Numbered from the stretch's first letter, positions 23,828 through 32,374 are shown. The stretch is 36,451 nt of DNA from Bacteroidota bacterium (GCA_013285685.1 JABDHD010000035.1:1-36451); one strand, 5' to 3'. The notes: generated by a model not told the origin, from the letters alone. Numbers and translations are program-made.

Positions 23828-24187
23828 ATGTCTGAAAAAGTTTTACTCATAGAGAACGACCCGGCTGTGCGTGACCTGATTACCTATATCCTGGAAGATG
23901 AAGGAATGATGGTGGTGCAGTTAACAACGCCTGAGGACCTGGATGCAATGGCGCCGTCAACGCCGGACCTGGCACTGATCGATGAATGGATTCCAGGCGG
24001 GCCGGGGCACCGGTTTTGCCTGCGAATCAAGCAAATCTGGCAGATGAGCCATATTCCCATGATCATTATGTCCACCGCCCTTCACGTTGAGGACATCATG
24101 GCGGACTGCCGTGCCGATGCCTATATAAGCAAACCATTTGATTTGAACGAGTTGCTCGCAAAAGTGCGTGAGCAGCTGCGCCATTGA
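23828..24187 (+). CDS. single-domain response regulator (receiver only)
   Basis: 119 residues forming one CheY-like receiver: acidic pocket in LLIENDPAVRD (Glu and Asp near 8-11), phosphoacceptor Asp in LALIDEWIPGG (near 52), the Thr/Ser switch in IIMSTALHVED and the conserved Lys in YISKPFDLNELL. There is no output domain, so it probably relays phosphate or binds a partner. No histidine kinase lies in the window, so it is an orphan. Preceded by 258 bp without a gene. Confidence 0.92.
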   Translation: MSEKVLLIENDPAVRDLITYILEDEGMMVVQLTTPEDLDAMAPSTPDLALIDEWIPGGPGHRFCLRIKQIWQMSHIPMIIMSTALHVEDIMADCRADAYISKPFDLNELLAKVREQLRH

Positions 24188-24704
24188 TTCCTGAAACGCT
24201 AAGCCTGTTGACTTATTTTTAAGCGCTTACTTTCCCGGTAAGGCAGGTAATAATCTTTGTAGAATTGCTTTTGGGCATCTATAAAGGGACTTACGGCGCC
24301 CAGCCAGCTCATCAGTTCCCATTCCGGGCTAAAGTTATTTTACTTAACACCTTTTTTGCCTCACTGCCTACGGCCGCGCTTTGTTTAGTAAAGTATTTTC
24401 ATGATGATCTGATTTATGGTTTTTGAAGTGCTTAGCTAAGGTTAATTTTATAAATCGATTCAGAAAAATAATCCTTAAATACTTGCTGAATAAATACTAC
24501 TTTTGATTGCTAAATCGATTTATTTTAAACCGTATTAGATAAATTAATTCAGCTATGGGGTCATTTTCATCTTTTCGGTGCTGTGTAGGCGCTTATGCTT
24601 TCGTGCCTGTTATTGGAGGTGGTTTAGTCAGCGCCAGGCAGGTAGGTGCACCGGGAGATAACAAAATCATTAAACAAAAAATAAGAAAACACCATAAAAC
24701 AAAC
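24188..24704. other. 517-bp interval with a decayed minus-strand fragment
   Basis: Contains the gene remnant at 24199-24400. The rest, including an in-frame extension of the esterase frame from 24555, shows nothing recognisable and was treated as leader. Confidence 0.5.
24199..24400 (-). pseudogene. unidentified frameshifted gene remnant
   Basis: A minus-strand frame ending at 24199 reads NFSPEWELMSWLGAVSPFID then AQKQFYKDYYLPYRESKRLK to a stop. Immediately upstream a different frame reads QSAAVGSEAKKVLSKIT. Together they look like the C-terminal end of a protein broken by a frameshift with its 5' part lost. No family was recognised. Confidence 0.35.
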
Positions 24705-26291
24705 ATGAAAAGATTAGCGTTAGCCGCCCTTCTATTAAGTGCGATAACTGTAAAGGCACAACAAAAAGTAATACAGCTTTATTACGGCGCGGCCCCAGGC
24801 TCTGAAAAATGGACCTGGACCGAAGCCGAAAACGATGACAACGCCTTGAAAACCAAGGTCGTTTACAACGTTAGTCACCCTACGCTGACCGTTTACCCTG
24901 CCGACACCGCTGTGCAGGGAACCGGTACCGCGGTGGTTATTTGCCCCGGCGGCGGTTTTCATCTATTATCAGTTGAGAAAGAAGGCGCCGACGCGGCAGC
25001 CTGGTTAAATAAAAAAGGTGTCACCGTGTTTGTATTAAAATATCGTTTGGAACACACCACTGGCACCGACCCTTTAAAGGAATTTAGCGACAAAGCCGCC
25101 CAAAAAGGCTTTGAAATGGACAAACTGGATGTTATTCCCTTAGCGGTTGCCGATGGACAGGCCGCGATAGGCTATGTACGCAGCCACGCGGCTGACTATA
25201 AAATTGTGCCCAACCAGGTAGGTATCCTTGGCTTCTCGGCAGGTGGAACCGTGGCCGTGTTAAGCACTATCAATGCGACTGCCGAAAACCGCCCGGACTT
25301 TATTGGCGCCATCTATCCATACATTTCAAAAGGGTTATTAAAGCCTGCGCCTGCTGATGCCCCGCCATTGTTTGTTGCAGCAGCATCAGATGACCTGTTA
25401 AATGCCAACGAACAGCAAAGCACCAACCTTTACAATGCGTGGCTTAAAGCCAAACGCAGTGCCGAACTGCATATCTATGCAAAAGGTGGCCATGGCTTTG
25501 GAATGAATAAGCAAAACATCCCAACGGATAGCTGGATTGACCGTTTTGGTGATTGGATGAATGACCTGGGCTTGTTAAAACCGCTGAGCAATGAAAAAAC
25601 GGAGGCGCAAAAATCTGCCGAAGGCTGGGCCAACTTACAAAAATATTATGACGACCTGGTGCATAACGACTGGGCCTGGCTAAGCAAATACAGCGATGCG
25701 AACGCCAAACTTTCACCTCCGGCCCCGGGCGAAAAACGCGTGATATTTTTGGGTAACTCCATAACCGAAAATTGGGGCAATATTGATCCCCGGTTTTTTA
25801 AGGATAACGGGTACATCAGCCGCGGTATAGGTGGCCAGGTATCAGCACAAATGCTTGTTCGTTTTCGTGAGGACGTCATCAACCTGAAACCTTTGGCCGT
25901 AGTTATCGAAGCAGGTACTAACGACTTTGCCCAAAACCGGGGTTATATCGCTCCTGAAAATATATTCGGCAACATCGTTTCCATGTGCGAGCTGGCTAAG
26001 ATAAACGGGATAAAACCAATTATCGGTTCTGTATTACCCGCAACAGACTTTTCATGGCATAGAGGTTTAGCGCCAGCCGAAAAGATCGCAGCGCTCAATG
26101 ATATGCTTAAAGCTTACGCCGCCAAAAATCATTTCACTTACATCGACTACTGGTCGGCCATGGTAAACGACAAAAAAGGGTTGAAAGTTGAACTGGCACA
26201 AGACGGTTTAGTACACCCCAACCTGGCTGGTTACAAAGTAATGGAACCACTGGCAAAGGCAGCCATTACTGAAACATTGAAGAAAAAATAG
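24705..26291 (+). CDS. exported two-domain esterase: alpha/beta acetyl esterase fused to SGNH hydrolase
   Basis: 528 residues from the ATG at 24705, followed by a signal peptide (MKRLALAALLLSAITVKAQ). Domain 1 (about 25-300) is a BD-FAE/acetyl-xylan-esterase-like hydrolase: VVICPGGGFHLLSVEKEG, nucleophile GFSAGG near 176, and late AKGGHGFGM. Domain 2 (about 340-525) is SGNH: block I GNSITENW near 348, IGGQ (block II), GTND (block III) near 403, and DGLVHPN (block V) near 500. Both domains have their catalytic residues. Such proteins de-esterify plant polysaccharides, here with two different hydrolase folds. An earlier start at 24555 would hide the signal peptide. Confidence 0.9.
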   Translation: MKRLALAALLLSAITVKAQQKVIQLYYGAAPGSEKWTWTEAENDDNALKTKVVYNVSHPTLTVYPADTAVQGTGTAVVICPGGGFHLLSVEKEGADAAAWLNKKGVTVFVLKYRLEHTTGTDPLKEFSDKAAQKGFEMDKLDVIPLAVADGQAAIGYVRSHAADYKIVPNQVGILGFSAGGTVAVLSTINATAENRPDFIGAIYPYISKGLLKPAPADAPPLFVAAASDDLLNANEQQSTNLYNAWLKAKRSAELHIYAKGGHGFGMNKQNIPTDSWIDRFGDWMNDLGLLKPLSNEKTEAQKSAEGWANLQKYYDDLVHNDWAWLSKYSDANAKLSPPAPGEKRVIFLGNSITENWGNIDPRFFKDNGYISRGIGGQVSAQMLVRFREDVINLKPLAVVIEAGTNDFAQNRGYIAPENIFGNIVSMCELAKINGIKPIIGSVLPATDFSWHRGLAPAEKIAALNDMLKAYAAKNHFTYIDYWSAMVNDKKGLKVELAQDGLVHPNLAGYKVMEPLAKAAITETLKKK

Positions 26292-26573
26292 CCATTTTAG
26301 TATTTATACCCGTTCATAAGCCCGGCCTTTATCTTTTATAAGATGCCCATTTATATCCAGTAGCCGTTAAAAGGGGGAGATGCCATTCATATTCATATGG
26401 AAAAAGACGGCGGATTTGTGGCCCGGATAGAACCTGCAGAATAAAATTGCATTAGAAGCAGAAGATTAGTGGGTACGTTTCAAGACTCCCACATTCAGGC
26501 TCAAGGTCGGCGCGGGCCAAAAGCGCTGCAGCACCTATACACCGCGCACGAGTAGCCGCCATGCTCCGCTTGT

Positions 26574-27167
26574 TTATTTTGACATACTAATTATTGCGTC
26601 AACAACCTCCGGCAATTGCAGCAAACCTTCAAATTCGAAATGACCAAAATTATGCTTGATGATGACGCCGGCGTTTAAATACTGCTCACAGGCTGCCCAG
26701 TTTTCCCTGGGCACAAACTGATCGTCGTCTGAAAATATGGCGGTAAATTTATCCGCTCTGCCCGTCACATTGCTAAAATCGATCGGTGGATTCATCCAGT
26801 CGGTCAGCACCGCTTTTTCTTTTTCAGATCTTCCCTGCCAATTGGGGACGCTTACCCAGCCGGCTACTAATACTACTCCGCTTATTTTACTTCCGGAGGG
26901 CAAATTGCTCAGGAATCTGAGCGCCGCCTGGCAACCAACGCTGTGCCCGATAAGACAGGTATTTGTGTCCATTTCGGGGATCAGCGGCATCAAAGCCGAC
27001 ATCCAATCTGCCTTTTTTGGCTCGTCAGGATTTGGCATTTTCATAAAGGTTACCGTAAAGTCAGCTTTTTCTAAAGATTTGATCAGCCATGGGTACCAAA
27101 AGCTATCCGCATGACCACCCCTGCCGGGAATTATGTAAACTTTTTTTAACGATGGTGAAGTTTTCAT
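26574..27167 (-). CDS. RBBP9/YdeN-type serine hydrolase
   Basis: 197 residues: compact alpha/beta hydrolase with VYIIPGRGGHADSFWYPWL, nucleophile GHSVGC (near 74), Asp in FSDDDQFVP and His in HNFGHFEFEG. The length and the GHSxG position fit the RBBP9/YdeN family of small cytoplasmic serine hydrolases, whose substrates are mostly unknown. It is divergent from the ligase gene at 27371. The 282 bp downstream (26292-26573) hold no gene, only a 22-residue in-frame fragment GDAIHIHMEKDGGFVARIEP that was not assigned. Confidence 0.88.
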   Translation of the reverse strand: MKTSPSLKKVYIIPGRGGHADSFWYPWLIKSLEKADFTVTFMKMPNPDEPKKADWMSALMPLIPEMDTNTCLIGHSVGCQAALRFLSNLPSGSKISGVVLVAGWVSVPNWQGRSEKEKAVLTDWMNPPIDFSNVTGRADKFTAIFSDDDQFVPRENWAACEQYLNAGVIIKHNFGHFEFEGLLQLPEVVDAIISMSK

Positions 27168-27260
27168 AGGATTGTCTTTTACCGTGGTGGGGTGTTCAAA
27201 AACTAAGCCAATTACACGCCGACGGATAGCCAGACCTACAAGGGCATACCCTTACTTTAA

Positions 27261-27288
27261 GTTTTCAGTCGGCAGTTTTCAGTCGGCA
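27261..27288. repeat. tandem 14-bp repeat (7-nt periodic)
   Basis: GTTTTCAGTCGGCA occurs twice in a row (27261-27274, 27275-27288); internally each is two related 7-mers. It lies in the divergent gap between the RBBP9-like gene and the ligase gene. Confidence 0.75.
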
Positions 27289-27344
27289 GTAATGCCGCTT
27301 CAAACAACCAAAGCCACTACACAAATATTGCATCAATAAATTAA

Positions 27345-27352
27345 TAGCTTTG
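27345..27352 (+). promoter_or_regulatory. -7 element of the ligase gene
   Basis: TAGCTTTG matches TANNTTTG exactly and lies 18 bp before the ATG at 27371. It makes the earlier in-frame TTG near 27350 an unlikely start. Confidence 0.6.
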
Positions 27353-27370
27353 CTTATAAAACCAATTGCA

Positions 27371-29074
27371 ATGCCTGCCGATTTTACTGATAAGCTAACT
27401 GAATTAATGCGCATTATTGAGCAAAGGGAATTCGACAAACTTGCCGCATTTAATTTGGCCGTGCCCGAAAAATTTAACTGGGTAAGGGATGTGTTTGAAC
27501 CCATAGTTGTAAACCGGAATGCCGGGCGCGATATGCTCGAAATGGTTACGGCTGAAGGGCAAATGAGCACGCTTACCTACGGCCAGGGTCTTACAAAATG
27601 CAACCGCTTGCTGAACCTGTTGCGCAGGCAAAACGTGCGGCAGGGCGATAGTGTGTTTATTATGTGCGGCCTGCACGAGGGTTTATGGATAACCTATTTG
27701 GCGGGTATTAAAGGCGGGTTTATACTGATACCGGCGGCCGGCATATTAAGCGCCAGCGATATTGTGTACCGGTTTGAGAAAGCGCGCCCGAATGTGATCA
27801 TCACCGACCGGGAAAATTTGGCTAAAATGGAGCAGGCCCTGCAGCAATACGAAGGGGATATCGGGGTAAAGTTGCTGCTGGATGGCCGGCATGCGTGCTG
27901 GTCGTCGTTTGATTTGATTGAAAGTGAGGCGCCGGATGCGGCGGCCGCGTATACGGCCAAGGATGATGACCTGTTTTGGTTTTTTACCTCGGGCACCACG
28001 GGTATGCCCAAGGTGGCTGTGCATACACATATGAGTTACCCGCTGGGGCATTTAACTACCGCAGCATGGATCGGGTTGAAGCCAGGCGACAAGCATTATA
28101 ATATTGCGCAGCCGGGCTGGGCAAAGTTTGCCTGGAGCAGCGTGTTCGCCCCGCTTAATATGGGCGCCACGATATTTGTATACCAACCCAAAGGCAGGTT
28201 TATAGCCGCGGAACAATTGCGCGTAATACAGGATTACCAGGTAACCACGTTGTGCGCGCCGCCTACCGCGCTGCGATCATTGATACAGGAAGATTTGCAC
28301 CAGTACCATTTTTCGCTAAAGGAATGTGTTGCGGCAGGTGAACCGCTCAATGCCGAGATCATAAAAGTTTGGGCATCGGGCACGGGCCTAACCATAAGGG
28401 ACGGTTACGGGCAAACGGAAAGCACCTGTATGATCTTAAACCTGCCGGCCAGCAGGATCAGGTTTGGATCGATGGGGAAACCGGCTTTTTGTTATGACAT
28501 GCTGATTGCGGATGGTGACGGAAACGAGCTTCCCCTGCATGAAACCGGTCAGATTGCCGTCCGCATGCACCCGGGGGCTTTCAACGGTATTTTTAAATCG
28601 TACATAGGGGATGAGGAAAGGGTGGCGGAGGCTTTTAAACACGGACTTTATTACACGGGCGATAAAGCGTACAAGGATGAGGACGGGTACTTTTGGTTTG
28701 TGGGGCGTGACGACGATGTTATAAAATCTTCGGGTTACCGCATTGGGCCTTTTGAGGTGGAAAGCGTTTTGCTGGAATTGGATGAGGTGCTGGAATCGGC
28801 GGTAGTTGGGAGTCCGCACCCGATAAAGGGGCAGGATGTAAAAGCCTTCGTGGTATTGACGCCCGAGGCATTGGAAAATGAGGAGCTTTGCCACAGGATT
28901 TTTGCTTATTGCAAAAGCAAACTTGCGGCGTATAAGGTTCCGCGTATTATTGAATTTGTGGATGAATTGCCAAAAACCATCAGCGGTAAGATAAGGCGCA
29001 TTGAACTACGGGCAGGGGAGGAGTACCGAAAGGCGGGAGAGGAAATGGGGAAGCGGGAGCATTTTTTGAAATAA
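27371..29074 (+). CDS. acyl-CoA synthetase (AMP-forming), medium-chain/AcsM-like
   Basis: 567 residues from the ATG at 27371. ANL-superfamily motifs in order: A3 FFTSGTTGMPKVAVHTH (near 205), APPTALRSL, A5 IRDGYGQTESTCM (near 340), A8 GYFWFVGRDDDVIKSSGYRIGPFEVE, and A10 PKTISGKIRRIELR with the adenylation Lys. The order and the TWFFTSGTTG context fit acyl-CoA synthetases of the medium-chain type (ACSM) rather than acetyl-CoA synthetase. Substrate chain length cannot be read. Behind its own TAGCTTTG promoter. Confidence 0.9.
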   Translation: MPADFTDKLTELMRIIEQREFDKLAAFNLAVPEKFNWVRDVFEPIVVNRNAGRDMLEMVTAEGQMSTLTYGQGLTKCNRLLNLLRRQNVRQGDSVFIMCGLHEGLWITYLAGIKGGFILIPAAGILSASDIVYRFEKARPNVIITDRENLAKMEQALQQYEGDIGVKLLLDGRHACWSSFDLIESEAPDAAAAYTAKDDDLFWFFTSGTTGMPKVAVHTHMSYPLGHLTTAAWIGLKPGDKHYNIAQPGWAKFAWSSVFAPLNMGATIFVYQPKGRFIAAEQLRVIQDYQVTTLCAPPTALRSLIQEDLHQYHFSLKECVAAGEPLNAEIIKVWASGTGLTIRDGYGQTESTCMILNLPASRIRFGSMGKPAFCYDMLIADGDGNELPLHETGQIAVRMHPGAFNGIFKSYIGDEERVAEAFKHGLYYTGDKAYKDEDGYFWFVGRDDDVIKSSGYRIGPFEVESVLLELDEVLESAVVGSPHPIKGQDVKAFVVLTPEALENEELCHRIFAYCKSKLAAYKVPRIIEFVDELPKTISGKIRRIELRAGEEYRKAGEEMGKREHFLK

Positions 29075-29394
29075 TCATGTCTGTTTCAGTAGGGTGACCT
29101 GCGAACGCGCGTAAAACGTTCAATCAAATCATTTGTCTTAAACGCTTACAGCAGCCCGCTCAGTTACCGCGGGAGGGACTGTTAGTTATTCACGGGGTGT
29201 TTGTTTTTTAAGGCGCGAATGATTGCTATCGCAAATTGTCTTGACACAAAGCAACCAAAACCACTGTCATCCGCCCATTGGCGTATTCTTTGCCGCACTA
29301 GGCCTTCGCCGCGCAAACCATGAAAAACCTTGGGCTGCAATCTTTTTACCCCACACTTTTTTAAAAGGTTGTCGCACAAAAAAAAGCGAACAAC

Positions 29395-29618
29395 CAGGGC
29401 AAACTCATTAAAATTATTTTTAACAACATTATCTAATATTTCAGTTATAATCAATAGTTTTTACCACAAGGTACACCAAGTGCACAAAGATTTCGCAAAG
29501 TAGTCGATGTTTATAGTGGCCTTAGTGAACTTAGCGGTTAAAAAACTATTCTTTAAACCATACCGTTCCTGGCGTTCACCGCTGATAAGTTTAAAACTAT
29601 TTTAATGCGTCTGTCCTG
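29395..29618. mobile_element. MITE-like element, copy 3 (224 bp)
   Basis: Termini CAGGGCAAACTCATTAAAA and, read inwards from the right, CAGGACAGACGCATTAAAA. The target duplication AGCGAACAAC is perfect at 29385-29394 and 29619-29628, so this copy is the clearest. It differs from copy 2 mainly by lacking 21 bases near the left end. Removing it and one target copy restores a hairpin, AAAGCGAACAACC paired with GGTTATTCGCTTT. Confidence 0.9.
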
Positions 29619-29802
29619 AGCGAACAACCGTGGTTATTCGCTTTGTGCGCCTAAATGTGCAACTTTCGCACCATTTTTTAGACGATATCGGCTTCTGGCT
29701 AATTTGCTAAAAGATTTTAATGAACCTTAATGAGCAGCATCTCCACCAATTGTAAATCTTTATTTCTTCACACGCCCAGCTTTAGTACAGGCCGCATTGC
29801 TT

Positions 29803-29933
29803 TCATTTTTTTGACTGAATTAGGCTAAGTGCGAAATTTAATTCTGTGTCGGCGCCTTTTAAAATATCATCAATTTTAGGAGTTATGGGGTAGTCCGGTT
29901 CAACGCCTCTTAGCTCAAAAGATAATGATCTTC
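29803..29933 (-). pseudogene. C-terminal remnant of an S41 family peptidase
   Basis: In one minus-strand frame the sequence RSLSFELRGVEPDYPITPKI continues DDILKGADTELNFALSLIQ to a stop codon. GVEPDYPITP-x-IDDILKG-D is the usual ending of Bacteroidota S41 (tail-specific protease) proteins. The upstream frame stops at once, and no catalytic Ser/Lys region is present, so only the end survives. Confidence 0.55.
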
Positions 29934-30059
29934 AGATACCCGCCAAGTTATTTGCTGCTTTGTTCAGGTCGAAAAAAAGCAAAGGTTTTGCGTATTTTTA
30001 TTTGAATAAGCAGCAGGATGAATAATAAGGGTATGTGAAGTTCCCGATAAAAAAAAGGC

Positions 30060-30205
30060 GGAGAAAAATATTTCCCAGCCGGTTCGGGCTTTGCAATAAA
30101 AGTCAAACCATGTGCACTCACCCGGGTGCTTCTCGAACCACTTTATGAACGATTTAATATTATTATCCTCATTAGCAATCAGTTTATTAAATAAAAATGT
30201 CTGAG
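30060..30205 (-). pseudogene. unidentified protein-like remnant
   Basis: A minus-strand frame reads NKLIANEDNNIKSFIKWFEK then HPGECTWFDFYCKARTGWEI, with protein-like composition. It has a stop just upstream and no start codon. Family not recognised; may be chance. Confidence 0.25.
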
Positions 30206-30331
30206 TTTTTCAAGATTTAAAATCGGCATCGTACTTAGCTGCCTTTTTACCAGTGCAGACAAAAATATTAATTCGCAAAATATATTAGGGATTGAAAATA
30301 GTACAAGGCCCGGCGGCTTATGGCAATACAT

Positions 30332-30700
30332 TTAGCGCCCGTACAACTCATGCTGCTCATGCAACTCATGACCTGGATCGCTGGCTACCAGGTCTTCCAC
30401 CCATTCCTTTAAATACTCGATAAAAGGAACCAGTCTCCGGCCCGACTCCGTTAAGGTATATTCCACCTTTGGCGGTACTTCTACATAAACTTTACGGCTG
30501 ATCAGTTTGTCATTCTCCAGTTCTCTCAATGTCTGGGTCAGCATTTTTGGGGTAATACCGCTGATGGCTTTTTTCAACTGGCCATAACGCAGGATGCCGT
30601 GAATATGAATGCTGTAAATGATACGTCCTTTGTACTTTCCGCCGATACGCTGGAAGGCGAAGTCAACACAACATTCGGGAGTCGGTTTATGAATTGTCAT
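30332..30700 (-). CDS. HxlR family transcriptional regulator
   Basis: 122 residues: CCVDFAFQRIGGKYKGRIIY, RYGQLKKAISGITPKMLTQTLRELENDKLISRK and VEYTLTESGRRLVPF give the HxlR winged helix. It has two adjacent cysteines near residue 10, where thiol-sensing relatives carry their reactive Cys. It is divergent from the MDR oxidoreductase gene, and the gap holds a 16-bp sequence related to the one beside the first HxlR gene. Confidence 0.92.
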   Translation of the reverse strand: MTIHKPTPECCVDFAFQRIGGKYKGRIIYSIHIHGILRYGQLKKAISGITPKMLTQTLRELENDKLISRKVYVEVPPKVEYTLTESGRRLVPFIEYLKEWVEDLVASDPGHELHEQHELYGR

Positions 30701-30735
30701 AATTAAATACTAACCATTTGATAATCTGTATAGTA

Positions 30736-30801
30736 TACTTTTAGTATGTAGCATTCCAAAAAGTGCATACTTGATGCAAAGATACCTGCAATCTAATTTT
30801 G
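30736..30801 (+). promoter_or_regulatory. HxlR-type operator and promoter of the MDR oxidoreductase
   Basis: TTG (30771-30773), a 20-bp spacer and TAATTTTG (30794-30801) form the promoter, 22 bp before the ATG. TACTTTTAGTATGTAG (30736-30751) lies upstream of -33 and matches 13 of 16 positions of the sequence at 1004-1019. Confidence 0.6.
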
Positions 30802-30822
30802 AACAAAAATTAAATATAGAAA

Positions 30823-31782
30823 ATGAAAGCAATCATATTAAAGGCCGTGGGCGGCCCGGAAAATCTGCAACTGGCCGAAATAGCCGTTCCGTCAATAAAG
30901 GATGATGAAGTTTTAATAAAAGTAAAAGCAATCAGCGTCAACCCCGTCGATGCTTTTGCCCGGCGTAACCAGGATTCCCTCAATTATGTACTACAGCTAA
31001 AGGGTGATGAAAAACACATCATCTTGGGCTGGGACATCGCAGGCATTGTAACCGAAGCCGGCCCGGCGGTTACTAAGTTCAAAATAGGAGATGAAGTATT
31101 TGGCATGGTTAAATTTGTAGGCAAGGCCAATGGTTACGCAGAATATGTAGCGGCACCAGAAAACGATCTGGCGCTAAAGCCAGGTAACATTTCCTTCGAG
31201 GAAGCCGCAGGCGTTGGAATAGCTGCGTTGACCGCCTGGCAGTCAATTGTAACCGGCGGGAAAATAAAAAAGGGAGATAAAGTAATAACCGGTGCATCAG
31301 GCGGCGTAGGCCATTATGCGGTTCAGTTTGCTAAACATTTCGGTGCTTATGTGATCGCTGTAACTTCAGGAGAGAACAGAGATTTTGTACTGGGGCTTGG
31401 TGCGGACGAATTTATTGATTACCACACCCAGGCTTTTGAAGAACTGGTAACAGATGCCGACATAGTACATGATGCAGTTTGGAGCGATGATGTGCATCAT
31501 ATCAGGCGGTCGCTAAGGGCAATAAAGCCGGGTGGCACATTGCTTAGCCTGATTGTGGATTTCGATCATGAAATATCAGAACAGCTTAAATCAAAAAATG
31601 TAACCGGCTACCGTGTCCTGGTACATAAGAGCGAAGAAGATCTGGCTGCTATTGCAGAGTTGTTAGCTAAAGGGATTGTTAAAACCCATGTTTCCCAAAC
31701 GTTTCCTTTGGAAGAAATGGCCAAAGCCCATTCGCTCATCGAGACAAAAAATGCAGTGGGCAAGATTATCGTAACGGTGTAA
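30823..31782 (+). CDS. zinc-free MDR oxidoreductase (quinone reductase-like)
   Basis: 319 residues: N-terminal GroES-like domain (VKAISVNPVDAFARRNQD, GWDIAGIVTEAG) and a Rossmann domain with ITGASGGVGHYAVQFAKHFGA, where NADPH binds. No zinc-binding Cys set is present, as in quinone oxidoreductase-like MDR proteins. Probably reduces quinones or enones with NADPH. The divergent HxlR regulator supports an electrophile-inducible role (inference). Confidence 0.92.
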   Translation: MKAIILKAVGGPENLQLAEIAVPSIKDDEVLIKVKAISVNPVDAFARRNQDSLNYVLQLKGDEKHIILGWDIAGIVTEAGPAVTKFKIGDEVFGMVKFVGKANGYAEYVAAPENDLALKPGNISFEEAAGVGIAALTAWQSIVTGGKIKKGDKVITGASGGVGHYAVQFAKHFGAYVIAVTSGENRDFVLGLGADEFIDYHTQAFEELVTDADIVHDAVWSDDVHHIRRSLRAIKPGGTLLSLIVDFDHEISEQLKSKNVTGYRVLVHKSEEDLAAIAELLAKGIVKTHVSQTFPLEEMAKAHSLIETKNAVGKIIVTV

Positions 31783-31789
31783 ACAAAAA

Positions 31790-31818
31790 GGGATAAGCGA
31801 ATATTATTCGCTTATCCC
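31790..31818 (+). terminator. stem-loop between the MDR and ABM-like genes
   Basis: GGGATAAGCGAAT and ATTCGCTTATCCC are perfectly complementary around a 3-base loop, 7 bp after the MDR stop codon. There is no downstream T-run, so it may attenuate rather than stop transcription. Confidence 0.55.
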
Positions 31819-31835
31819 TCCAATATTTATGTGTT

Positions 31836-32201
31836 ATGGAAGCCAACAAGGTTTTACGGCTTACTGCTAAGGTAAAGATTGATCCAATTGATCGTCCCCG
31901 ATTCATACAAATGACCCGTGAACTTAAAACAATTGTGGCTAAAGAAGGATCCACGCAGGTATTAAGCTATGACTGCTATTTCAATGATGCAGATATAGGG
32001 GAATTTCTGATTACGGAGGCTTATACCGATGAAGCAGCTCTGCTGTCGCATTTAAAGCTAATCAGGCCGATTTCCGTTAAGTATAAGGTTCCCATGGAAA
32101 TAATCCGGTTTGAGTTGTGCGGTGAATTGGCTGAAGCGACCATGAGCCTGTTTAGGGACGCCTATAGCGATATGCTTGAGCACTATGGTTTCAGGCTGTA
32201 A
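31836..32201 (+). CDS. ABM-like (dimeric alpha-beta barrel) protein
   Basis: 121 residues. The ferredoxin-like barrel pattern of antibiotic-biosynthesis monooxygenases is visible: VLRLTAKVKIDPIDRPRFIQMTRELKTIVAKEGSTQVLSYDCYF, FLITEAYTDEAALLSHL and a C-terminal half. Small proteins of this fold oxidise or bind quinols and heme. It lies 53 bp after the MDR gene, beyond a stem-loop. The C-terminal 35 residues do not fit the short ABM form. Moderate certainty on family. Confidence 0.6.
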   Translation: MEANKVLRLTAKVKIDPIDRPRFIQMTRELKTIVAKEGSTQVLSYDCYFNDADIGEFLITEAYTDEAALLSHLKLIRPISVKYKVPMEIIRFELCGELAEATMSLFRDAYSDMLEHYGFRL

Positions 32202-32295
32202 ATATTTCAGTCCTCGCAGGATATGCGAAGCGACTTTGCGATGTATAATGCAAAACCCCAATTCTAACTTAGAATCAGGGTTTTACCATGCTCGG

Positions 32296-32369
32296 TGCGC
32301 CCACCTGGGCTCGAACCAGGGACCAAAAGATTATGAGTCTTCTACTCTAACCGACTGAGCTATAGGCGC
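32296..32369 (-). tRNA. tRNA with CAU anticodon (Met or Ile2)
   Basis: The minus strand folds into a cloverleaf: acceptor GCGCCTA/TGGGCGC, D arm ATAGCTCAGTCGGTTAGAG, anticodon loop CTCATAA with anticodon CAU, T arm with GGTTCGAGCC. The discriminator is A and CCA is not encoded in full. CAU tRNAs are either elongator Met or, with lysidine, Ile2; the GACTCATAATC and TTGGTC context occurs in both, so the identity is not decided here. Confidence 0.92.
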
Positions 32370-32374
32370 TTTTT

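Larger units (their letters stand above)
29075..30331. other. 1.26-kb gene-free relic region
   Basis: Contains MITE copy 3 (29395-29618) inside a hairpin, the end of a decayed S41 peptidase gene (29803-29933, minus) and another minus-strand protein-like stretch (about 30060-30205). A minus-strand frame over 29182-29454 partly consists of MITE sequence and was not accepted. Confidence 0.6.

Noticed and set aside
26380..26444. Short in-frame stretch GDAIHIHMEKDGGFVARIEP
   Set aside because: Too short, without a start or a recognised family; could be a relic but cannot be supported.
29078..29105. Similarity of TCTGTTTCAGTAGGGT to the flank of MITE copy 2 (near 8881)
   Set aside because: Shared for only about 15 bp and lies outside the element boundaries; not enough to define a repeat.
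29182..29454. Minus-strand 90-residue frame
   Set aside because: Its first codons lie in MITE copy 3 and the rest matches no recognised family; more likely relic or chance.
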